From positions 7,053,501 through 7,117,500 of the forward strand of contig JAPFFF010000005.1 in NCBI GenBank assembly GCA_039105265.1: DNA of 64,000 nucleotides. Direction: 5' to 3'. The stretch's first letter is position 1, and the number at the start of each line of letters is the position of its first letter. The translations under genes were made by a program, and so were the position numbers. This DNA comes from Tritrichomonas musculus (Eukaryota > Parabasalia > Tritrichomonadida > Tritrichomonadidae). The notes beneath the pieces were generated by a model that was not told the origin of the DNA, searched no databases, and saw nothing but the letters and a program-made list of their open reading frames with translations. Shown here piece by piece: positions 11,000 to 20,755 of this stretch.

Positions 11000-11283
11000 A
11001 CATTTTTTCTTTCATAATGATAAAAAACCTAAATACTTGGTTATAAAATTTTCAATAGTTACACACAATCAATTACTGTTATTTCAATCTTCTCTTTTTC
11101 TTCTTTTCATTCTTTTTCTTCTTTTTCATTATTACTATCTTCTTCTTTTCATTCATCATTATCTTTTTAACATTCATCCATCATATAAAAAAGCTCTCAG
11201 GAAAAAAAATGTTATTAAATAAAAGATCATTAATCTTTATCAAGAAATAAAACATATCTTTAGAATGTCTAAAAGTTTAAAGT
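11000..11283. other. AT-rich spacer
   Basis: TTC/TTT-rich pyrimidine tract (11080-11180) and AT-rich DNA downstream of the LRR gene's stop. Nothing else seen. Confidence 0.35.
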
Positions 11284-13633
11284 TTATACTCCTAATGAAA
11301 CTGAAAAACAAGAAAAGTTTTCTTCAAATTTCGTAGAATGAGGTGATATGATATTCAATTTTATTCCTCTTTCAAAAGCAAAAGCGCCAATAATTTTCAC
11401 TGATGAAGGAATTGTTAATTCATTCAAAGATACACATCTGTTAAAAGCAAATTGGCCAATCTCATTAACAGATTGGGGAATGATTACTTGCTGCAAAGAA
11501 ATGCATCCTTCAAATGTGAACTTCTTAATTATAGACAATTTGTCAGGAATCTTGATGAAAGTCAATGATTTGCATCCACTAAAAGACATCTCGCCTATAA
11601 TGCTAACAGAATCAGGAATTGTTATTTGCCTCATCGATTTGCAGCAATAAAAAGCACAATCACCGATTTCATCCAACAAAGGTGGCAAATTTATTTGAGA
11701 TAACGACAAACAAAATCTGAAAGCATTCTTCTCAATTTTTGTCACTTTTTGAGGAACATTTACTTTTTCTAAAGATTTGCAGCCACTGAAAATGCTTTCT
11801 GACAATTTCTCTAAAGGTGATTGATCGTCAAAAATCACTTGTTTCAATGAAAAACAATTCATGAAGACTTCTTTTTCAATCAATGAAACAGTTGATGGAA
11901 TTTTGATCTCAAAAAGGGAACTGCATTCATAGAATGCTTTTGATTTAATTTCATTTAATTGAGAAGGACTTTCAAATGTCACTTTTTCTAATGATGAACA
12001 GCCACAAAATGCGTGATCTTCAATAGAAGTGACTGATGAAGGAATAGTTATTTCAACCAATTTTTCACATCCATAAAAGAGACGAAAACTGATCATTGAA
12101 ATTGATGAAGGAAATGAAAAATGAGTCAGCGATGTGCATTGATTGAATGCACAGCCTTGAATACTATTCAATTGTGAAGGACTTTCAATTACAACTTCTT
12201 CAAGTGATGAACACCGCCCAAATGCATTCGTGTCAATTAAATCCACTGAAGAAGGAATTGTGATTCGTTTTAATGATGAACATTCTTCGAATGCATTCTT
12301 CCCAATCTTTTTCAATAGACAAGAACTGCTGATTGTCACTTCCTTCAGTGATGAACAGTTCGAAAATGCATTTTCTCCAATTGATATGACATTAATTGGA
12401 ATCTTCACTTCTGTCAGTTTTGTACAGTTATTGAAACAAAAGTCAGGAATCGTTTTTGCTTGTTTTGATAAAATAAGATTAATTATGTCATAATTATTTT
12501 TTTTGGCTGCCAGTTTTAATGCTGTCTCATTTAAAAAAAATATTAAATTTCATTAAAAACAAAGTTAAAATACCAAAATATTTCTTTTCTAAATCAATCT
12601 TTTTGTCTTCAAGAAAGAATTCAACAAGCTTGTAATAGTTGTACTTGCACAGATAAGCAATTATAAATTCGTTTTCAAAATCGGTTGGAAAGAATTCATA
12701 ATTGTGATAACGATAACAATAAGCAAGAATGTTTCTTTTGAATTTAAAACTTGTATTTTTATTGTCAATTTTGTTGTTTAGAATATAATTGGCTATATCG
12801 TTGTGGTGACATTTTATGGCCTCCTTCAGAAACATTTGAAACCAGTCATCAGGAAGATCAACATTGAATTCTTCAAGAAGGTGAAATAATTCACCATTGT
12901 TGGAATGAATTGCATAAATCCACAATGATGGACCTAATTTAACTTCATTCAAACTTAAATAATTGAAAATTTGAATTGATCCAAAAAAAGTGGCATATTC
13001 AATTAAGGTGGTTTTCTTCTTAGTTAATAACGGATTCGTCTCAAAAATTGAATACTTGATTTCACTTGAAAGTGGAATATTTGATCGTTGGACATGTGAG
13101 ATGAAATCTTCAACTAAATCATTTCGTATATATTGGCAAATTTGAGACTCGTTTTCTCCGACTTTCTGATTTTCTTTGTAAAATTTCAATTCATTTTGAT
13201 CGTCGTTTTTTGCATATGGCCCAAGTGCTTTTTCTATTTGAGAATCATAATCAAGAATATTTTGGTCAACTAAAAAGATAAGAATTCGTTTGTTGTTCTG
13301 AAAAATATCAAAAATTTGTGATTTTGAAAATGTTTGTTTAATTACATTTTCAAAAAAGGATAAAACCTTTTCAATTTTTGCGAAAAAATTGTTGGATCTA
13401 TGATGATTGCTTGAAACCTTTGATATTAAATATAGAAATTCGACTAACTCTTTATTATTAGATTGAATATTTATTGAATTCAAGAAATTCACCAATTGAT
13501 TGAATTCTTCCTCAAAATATTTTTCACTATCAATAAAATTAAGCAGGAGGCTTTGCATTTCTTTCTTTTGATCAATATATTCAATAATATCCATTCGATA
13601 ATTTTGAAAATTTTTTTGGCAAAATTTTCTCAT
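11284..13633 (-). pseudogene. DUF3447/ankyrin - BspA-like LRR protein, one frameshift
   Basis: Single gene, ATG at 13633. Residues 1-170 are helical. About 185-360 form a DUF3447 ankyrin-like domain ('SIFETNPLLTKKK', 'LIEYATFFGSIQIFNYL', 'LWIYAIHSNNGELFHLL'). After a frame change near 12535, in a run of eight T, the sequence continues with the usual 'ETALKLAAKKNNYDIINLIL' ankyrin end and then about fifteen 23-residue TpLRR/BspA repeats (type IPSSVxxIGxxAFxxCSSL) down to 11284. Such fusions are common in trichomonads; LRR arrays of this kind are linked to surface or adhesion roles, but there is no signal peptide or membrane segment here. With one homopolymer break in about 2.35 kb, this is a very young pseudogene or an assembly error. 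Confidence 0.85.
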
Positions 13634-14042
13634 TCAAAAAATGGAAAATTTCAATTTACATCTTTTTAAAGTGGATATCACAAGCAATTTGATTTATTTG
13701 GATAGGAAATAAAAGCAAGATCTGATGAGAATGAAGATTTATTGAATCAAAAACTTGATTTGATGTTGATTTGCCTACATGAAACTCAATGATGAGCATA
13801 AATATATATGTAATGCAAATGATTAAGAATTAATATCTTAATTGATATCTTTAAAGAATTTATTCAAAGAGCTCAAAAAGTATTTAAATTATACAAAAGA
13901 ATATTAAACAACAAAAAAGCTGATTTTACTTTTACTTTTACTTTTTCTTTTTCTTTTATTCGCTTAATTGTATATATTTGTAATTGGAAGATGAAAAATG
14001 AATCAGGTATATCAATGAGATTTATAGTGATAATAACAGGAA

Positions 14043-14117
14043 GGAACTTTAGTATAACGGATAATACGCCAGGGGTTCGATTGTCTGGAGATCGGGGTTC
14101 GACTCCTCGGGGTTCCA
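14043..14117 (+). tRNA. tRNA of unclear isotype, copy 2
   Basis: Identical over 75 nt to 10790-10864, including the enlarged ten-nucleotide anticodon loop. It lies upstream of, and opposite to, the DUF3447-LRR gene. Confidence 0.6.
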
Positions 14118-14158
14118 CTTTTTTGTACTTTTTCATTTTTCGATTCATAATTTGAGAT

Positions 14159-14215
14159 GAGCTCATGTGGCATAGTGATAATTGCGTTCACCATCAAAGT
14201 GGAAGTTCTTGGGCC
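14159..14215 (+). ncRNA. tRNA-like Pol III unit without T arm, copy 2
   Basis: Second copy of the 10906-10963 unit. It differs at two positions near the 3' end (TTCTTGGGCC against TTCATGGGCCC) and keeps the A box and the terminal T run. Confidence 0.35.
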
Positions 14216-14250
14216 TTTTTTTTTCTTTACTCAACTTTCCTATCGATTGA

Positions 14251-14615
14251 TATGAAAGGATATCTGACAAAATTACTTTATCGTTGGGTTTAATTTCAAT
14301 TTTTTTATAATTTTGTGTGGTTTTTTCGTTAATATTAAGAAAAATTGGTTGGGAATCAGAAAATGCATGTAATATAACTTTGGTGTTATCAAAATAATGA
14401 GAATCCATTGAATAATTGAATTTTCTTTGTTTTGAATAAAAATCAAGTATTATTTCTTTTTCATCTTTGATTTGAGATATGATGAAATCTTTGAATGAGA
14501 TATTTGGAGACAATATATTGAAACTACTTGCTGAACAGTTAGAATGGCACTGACCGTTACAAATGCAAACTACTTTGATAGCTTGAGAAAAGGAAGCTAA
14601 TAAGAATAAAAACAT
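14251..14615 (-). pseudogene. N-terminal fragment of a secreted Cys-rich protein
   Basis: The ATG at 14615 opens a signal peptide (MFLFLLASFSQA). A short Cys cluster (CICNGQCHSNC) and a beta-rich region ('KVILHAFSDSQPIFLNI') follow. The pattern recalls a trichomonad family of secreted proteins with an N-terminal VCIC motif, but I cannot assign a function. The gene is cut after about 120 residues where the direct repeat begins. The hAT-type element starts 39 bp upstream of the ATG. Confidence 0.5.
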
Positions 14616-15101
14616 TATGATAATAAAAATAATAATTTTATAAATATCTTTTTCAGGGTTGTGTATCGATCCTCTCCGGTAGCGGTTATTTTTCCGGTAA
14701 AATATCGATATTACCGGCTCTAACCGCCGGTAACGGCATATATCGATAAAAAACCGAAGTATCGATACAAAAGTGGAAAATTTGTATCGAACGTCAGGTT
14801 TTTTGCCGGTATTTTTTAAAAAAAATTGTATCTGATTCACTTAATTTTCATTGAAAAAAGGCCAATTAAATTATTAAATTTTTGAAATTTTGATGAATAA
14901 TGCTGTTTCTCTTTAATTAGATATTTTATGACAAATAGTCATTGTAATGTTTGAATAATCAATGGTTTTTGTAAAACCATATATTTAATCATTTTTATTT
15001 CAAATTCTATTTGCAGATGAATATAGCATTTCAGAATTATTGTTATTAATTATTAATTTGAAAGAGTACATAAAATATAAAAATTTTATTGTTTATAATG
15101 T

Positions 15102-16242
15102 TAAGGGTGTAGTTGGATATGCTTTTGATTGAGAGAGTTATAGAAAAAAAATTGTATTGGTATAGAATGTTTTGAGAGAGCTATTCAAATTGATTGAAAG
15201 TCCATTCAAAATGATCCAGAAAAAAAGCATTTTATATGATCACAAAAGAAAAATGGTAACTCTCCAAATAAGCAATTGTTCGTAAAATAATCTGAATTTT
15301 ATTTTCATCAAAAGAACTTCTAGAAAAAACGAAAAATTAATAATTTCAAAAAAATAAAAAATGCATGGATTTGGTTTTGCTTTATTTAAAGGGAAAAATC
15401 AAAAAGAGTAAAAACAAAGTATACATACATAAATAACTGATTATTTCCAGCTTAAAGGATCAATTAATATTCGATTAAAATCGTTGGACATGAAATTAAA
15501 GCCATTTAAAAAAAGATCGCTAAAAAAGCTAAATCTTCATAGGTTCCGATTAAAATAAAAGTTTGCAAAGTATATTCAAGTATAAAATTGAAAAATTAAT
15601 TACTATAACCGCCTAAAATGTCGATAGCATTTAAAGATATCATTTCGATTATGAGGCTTTTTGATAAAAAAAAGTGATCTTTTGTTCCAAATGAATTCAT
15701 AAAGCCATGTACTTGTTGTTGCACTGATTCATTTGCAAGATAAGGGTTAGAATCTGTGGAATAAAAATTTTTATTAAAAAGTATTGATATGATTTTTTTT
15801 CAATATTTTAATTTTTGTATATATTTTAAAATTGATGATTATATGTTATTTATAAAGTATTTATATGGTTTATATATTTATTAGACATTATAATTATGAA
15901 TTAAAATAATATATTTCATTTATTAACTAATATATTAACATATATATTTATATGGCAGTTTAGAAATAAAAAAATCTTTCAATATTTTGAATAAATTCAA
16001 ATTTCTAAAAACAACTCTATTTGCAATATCTTTTATAATAATAAATAAATTCAATTATTAATGTCATATATAAATTATATCAATAATTTAAAACATAAAA
16101 ATAATTTATAAATGAATCAATATTAATTATATTAAGATTTATTTGGAATATACATAATATATAGTTATTTAGTACAAAAAAATTTATTCAATTTTTTTGA
16201 AATAGCTCATAAAAAGTGATTTTCATCCAACTACTCCCTTAA
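15102..16242. mobile_element. TTAA-flanked non-autonomous DNA transposon (family A, copy 1)
   Basis: Ends TTAAGGGTGTAGTTGGAT at 15102 and the same sequence with one mismatch read inward from 16242, so TTAA is present at both borders. 1141 bp with no coding capacity. An inverted related copy lies at 61017-61705. A TTAA target suggests a piggyBac- or Kolobok-like machinery supplied in trans; superfamily is inferred from the target only. Confidence 0.8.
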
Positions 16243-16384
16243 TAATGATATCGAAAATTTTGATTGTTTATTGAAGATGGATATGATGAGATTTCTGAAG
16301 AAGAAATATAATAATATACTTTTTATAAACGAGTAATTATATTTATAATTAAAATATTTATTTAAAATTAAATAATCAAATGTT

Positions 16385-16722
16385 TTAAGGGACCACTATC
16401 ATATTTTTTTGTAAACATTTCAATATTGAGAAAACTCATAGAAAAGAAAATTCAATAGTTGTTATCTCGGAAAAAGTTTAAAACTTTAAAATTTCACCAT
16501 TCCGATCATTTTTGTAAAATTTTTACTCCTTTCAACTTTTAAATTTTTATTGAAAAAAGGGAATAGGCTTAAAAGAAGAATAGAAATAAATGATATGTAA
16601 TTTATATAATTTATATATACCAAAATATAGCAAAAATACTCAAGAAATAATTTTTTTTAAGTCAATTAATTTTGTGATAACTCATAGAATTTTTAACATA
16701 GAATTTGATAGTGGTCCCTTAA
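16385..16722. mobile_element. TTAA-flanked MITE (family B)
   Basis: 338 bp with perfect 17-bp inverted ends TTAAGGGACCACTATCA. Non-coding. A degraded relative is seen around 20290-20385 in reverse orientation, sharing the subterminal TTCAATATTGA and CTCATAG words. Confidence 0.85.
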
Positions 16723-16954
16723 TATTTTTTTCTATTATTTATTAATAAAATTTATATTTCAAAATACCGTATCGATACTGATAAAAAGTATCATAAAGTA
16801 CTTTTTTAATAACCGCTGATACTCTAAAAATACCGAAGCACTTTTGTATCGATACAAAAAAATACCGAGCAAAAAAGTATCGATATTTACCGAATACCGA
16901 TACTTCTTCGGTAACCGGTATTTAGTCGTATCGATAAACAACGCTGATCTTTTT

Positions 16955-18953
16955 TTTCAAAAATTATTAAATGATTTTTAACTTGATATAATTTATTTAG
17001 AGTGTTTGAATATTAAAAAATGTTTTATTTTTTTTATTCGCTTTTTAAAAATTAAAGAAAAAAAAATATTTGCGAAAAATCAAATCATCAATGGCTAATT
17101 TTAAAATGTTTTTTTCTTTTTATAATAAAGAATTTAAAATGTTTATATTGTATAAATTATTGTATAAATTATTTTAAATATATATTTTAATTTTTATTTT
17201 TAATTTTAATTTATTATTAAATGTTTGTTTCCCGAGATAACAGTTTTAAGATTTTTGAACTATATTCAAATTCTATAATTTCAATCAATAAAATTCAATT
17301 GAGGATTGTGGTTTAAAAAAATTTGAATATATGATTTGTTTGAATTTTGAATGTTCATTGAAAAGTTCAAATTTTTATTTTCAAGCCGAATCTAAACATA
17401 TTAAATTCAGTTTTGAAAAAAGGAATGTATCTTTTGAATTAACTTTTCAATGAATGTTATCCATATAAATTCAGTTTTGAAATGATATTTTCAGCGGTTG
17501 CTCACAATTTGAAAAGTTAATCGATAAATTATTCATATAAATTTTCTATACACACGTAAATCAGAAATACCATTATTATTAAGATCTCCATAAAATATAT
17601 CACAGTTACATTCCTTTTCATATCACATTTCATCTTCAATATCAGATTTTTACACTTATAATCAAGTATTAGAAGCAAAAAAGTGATATTTTTGATATCA
17701 AATCTCAAAATAACAAGCCTAAATATAAGTAAAATTTAGAGTTTTTTCACTTTTTATTTATAAATATTTTATGTTATTCTTATTTTTTTCAGAAACCATC
17801 ATTTCTAAAAAATATAATGCGATTCATTATAGGTAGAAATTATTACTCTTCACCCATTCAATTTTTTTGCTTCTTATTACTGCACTTTGAAGTTCGATGC
17901 CTAAATTTTAAAAAATTAATAATTAAATAAGTATTCTCTCAAAATATAGAAATATTATTATCATATTCACTTCATATTTTTAGTATAAATTCATAATAAA
18001 TTAATTATATAAAAAATTTATAGAAAATTGATTATAGATATTGAATATATTCTGAGGTTTTTAATTATTTAATGAAAAAAAATTGATAGAAGTGATTGAA
18101 TTTTTTATGAATGCTGATTCTTTTTTATTATCAATTTTGTTATAAAAATATAGTGAATTATTGACCTTGTAGATTAAAACAGATTTTTTTTGACCTTATA
18201 CTAAGGCCAAATAAGATTGAATTCCTTATTACTGTAACCGCCAAAATGCAGTAATAAGCGATCATTATTCACCTATTATAGGTCAAATAAAATTGAATTC
18301 CTTATTACAGTAACCGCCAAACCGCAGTAATATGAACTTTTTCACCTTTCTAAAGGCTAATAATTTTGACCTTTAAATATCTTAACAAATTAATTTTTTT
18401 TTAACAAAATTGAATCATTCAAAAATCCACTTTTTTAAAATGAAAAGATAAATTGAATGAATAAAGATAGAACTTTTTGTATTACAAAATAATAATCTTT
18501 TTTTATAATTTTTGAAATAAATTTAGATATTATATATCAATATTTTGTAATATTTAATTTATATGCATTATATAATATATTCTATTATAATATTCTTTAA
18601 ATTTTTCATTTTTTTAAAATTATTTTAAAATTTTCAAAATTTCTTTATTACTGTGATTTTTTGCAACAGTAATAAATGCGAGCTGTACGATTCATATATA
18701 TATATTATATTATTTGAACCAAATTTGAAACATAATCACCTTTAATTATAGAAATCAATCTCATCTTATATTCTACTTTGCTATTTATTACTTGATCAGG
18801 AATCTCAGCATCAAAAATCTCAGCGATAATTTTGAGTGCATCTTCACCTTTCTTGTTGCCGTGAAGTTAATCCAAATCATCCATTTGGAACTCAATAGTC
18901 TAATCTCAGTATTAATTTTATTAAATAAAAGTAAAAAGAGCTTTTTAGGCTGT
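16955..18953. repeat. Repeat desert with TTATTACTG hairpins
   Basis: No gene. Contains hairpins or inverted ends built on TTATTACTG: TTATTACTGCA at 17874; TTATTACTG...CAGTAATAA at 18226-18257, with the shared loop word TAACCGCCAAA; a similar one at 18302-18333; and an 11-bp pair TTTATTACTGT...ACAGTAATAAA at 18644-18676. The span 17874-18257 has 11-bp inverted ends (TTATTACTGCA) and could itself be a small element. Confidence 0.55.
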
Positions 18954-19688
18954 TTATTTAAATAATTTTAATTCTTTTTCTGTACTTTGAATAGCATCAC
19001 GATATAATTCTGTGTGCATAAAATCTTCCAATAACGGTTCGAGTACATCCCACCATGAGTTTAAATGATTATAAAATGTTTTTCGTTTTCTTTTTGCTGA
19101 TCGATTGGGTTTAATCTGAGCTGATACTTTGTTTTCCTGAATTAGATTGTCAAAAACCAAATCAAAAAACATTTTGATTTGTACAAACCTGAAATTTGGC
19201 AAATTAATATTTATCCATCTTGCTACCTCACAATTCGCAAGGGGACATGATTGAAATTCTTGAATTTCATAATTATGAAAAGCATCATCGATAATATTTG
19301 TAAATTTCATGGTAAGTGTTTCTTTTAAAGAGTCAGTGAGTGTTTCAATGATATTATTTGAAAGATTTTCTTTAAGTGATGATTCCAAACCATCCATTTT
19401 GTCATTTAAACTAATAACACAATCCCTTATTTTCGGAAGAGAATCAAAATACAGATGTATTGATTTAATAGAGTCACCATACTTAACATTTCTAATATAA
19501 TTGAATGGGTCATCATCTTGTACATTTTCAATATCTCGTACAATATCATCTTCTTCTAGATCGCTTCCACTTCCTTGACTACTATGATTAGAATCTTGAC
19601 CATTTTTATCGTGGAATGACATTTTAAAAGTGATCTGAACTTTTTTCTTTTTTTTCATTATGAATTTTTTTCTGTTAAAATGCATCAT
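18954..19688 (-). CDS. Orphan 244-residue protein
   Basis: An intact frame with its ATG at 19688 (alternative ATGs at codons 2, 11 and 23). It has a Lys-rich start, an acidic Ser-rich stretch (residues about 30-60), a helical probable coiled coil (about 85-135, 'SLKENLSNNIIETLTDSL'), then a C-terminal basic patch (NRSAKRKRK) and a Trp-rich end ('SWWDVLEPLLEDF'). No family recognised. It is isolated in repeat-rich DNA and might belong to an uncharacterised mobile element or be a nuclear protein; neither is shown by the sequence. Confidence 0.55.
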   Translation of the reverse strand: MMHFNRKKFIMKKKKKVQITFKMSFHDKNGQDSNHSSQGSGSDLEEDDIVRDIENVQDDDPFNYIRNVKYGDSIKSIHLYFDSLPKIRDCVISLNDKMDGLESSLKENLSNNIIETLTDSLKETLTMKFTNIIDDAFHNYEIQEFQSCPLANCEVARWININLPNFRFVQIKMFFDLVFDNLIQENKVSAQIKPNRSAKRKRKTFYNHLNSWWDVLEPLLEDFMHTELYRDAIQSTEKELKLFK

Positions 19689-20755
19689 TTTTTCTGAGTA
19701 ATATATGGAAAAAATTGAGAGGAAATATAAAATATAAATATTCTCGAATATAAATAATATAATTGAATATTATTCTATTATAAATAAATTAAAAATAAAC
19801 AGTCAAATATAAATAAAATAAAATAAAATTGTTTTTATAGAATTATTAAAATATTTTAGAATTATGAAAAATAGCCCGTTTACTATTTTAAAAATTATTT
19901 CAGAATAAAATAACTTTTTGAATACTTTTATTATTGAATTATTTTTAATTATCTTAATAATAATAATATTTAGAGTTAATATTATTAGTTAATCATAATA
20001 TAAATTATATTGAGTACTATTATGTGAAATTCTATTTAGAGATAGAATAAACTCACATTCCAAAAAATGTAAACGGTTTTGTAAAAGGTGCAAAGACTTT
20101 CTATGTTAAAAATTAATTTTTTAAATAAAATTATTAGAAATATTAATCATTTAAATAAAGCATAATTTATTTTTTATCTCATTTATAATTTATCTAATTT
20201 TGTTTCATTAAAAATAAAAAACACAATAGAAAAATTTAATCGTTTTTTGATCGTTTAGGCAAAATTTTATTCTTTTTTGACCATAACTTTTTTAGAGAGA
20301 AGTTCTATTGAATTTTCTATTCTATGAGTTATTTCAATATTGAAAAGTTTACGAAATAATTGGAAGTAGCTCCTTAAATTTTGAAAGAAATCTTCATAGA
20401 GACTATTTTTAAAAAAAATAAATATTTACCGTATTATATAATATATTATACAGCGCGGATTTAAAGGAAACAGACCTCTCAATTAGACTATCTCTTAAAG
20501 GTATTTTCCAATTTTTTTAAAATGTAACTTTTTTGTTAATTTTTTTTATGGTGTAAAATAGCAGAAAAATCATTTAAAAAAACGATGAATTTTAATTGAA
20601 AAATTAATTATTCAAAAAGTTCTTATAATTATTTTTTTTAATCTAATATGAGGACATTTTGAATAATAAGTAAACTCAGTTTTTTAATCTTCACTCCCAT
20701 CAATTTTCTACGAATATTCAAAAATTTGCCATTTTTTTCTTTAAAATTAAGTATT
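19689..20755. other. AT-rich repeat remnant region
   Basis: No gene. 20290-20385 resembles, in reverse, the left half of the family B TTAA MITE (ends CTCCTTAA; shared AATTTTCTATTCTATGAG and TTTCAATATTGAAA), strongly degraded. The rest is AT-rich sequence. Confidence 0.45.

Larger units (their letters stand above)
13575..14250 (+). repeat. Direct repeat, copy 2 (with tRNA)
   Basis: Partner of 10320-10999. Here the left end is the real N-terminal coding sequence of the DUF3447-LRR gene, so this copy is probably the ancestral one. Its right end truncates a secreted-protein fragment at 14250. Confidence 0.9.
14654..16946. mobile_element. hAT-type non-autonomous transposon with nested insertions
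   Basis: Ends are imperfect inverted repeats (CAGGGTTGTGTATCGAT at 14654; CAGCGTTGTTTATCGAT read inward from 16946), flanked by an exact 8-bp target duplication ATCTTTTT (14646-14653 and 16947-16954). An 8-bp duplication and CAG-type ends are hAT hallmarks. Both subterminal regions are rich in TATCGATA and TACCGG words in inverted order. No transposase frame is present. Two TTAA-flanked elements (15102-16242 and 16385-16722) sit inside; without them the host element is about 0.8 kb. Confidence 0.85.

Noticed and set aside
12400-12560. An intron between the DUF3447 and LRR parts
   Set aside because: No GTAYGT or ACTAAC splice signals; the change of frame falls in a run of eight T and is explained by one base.
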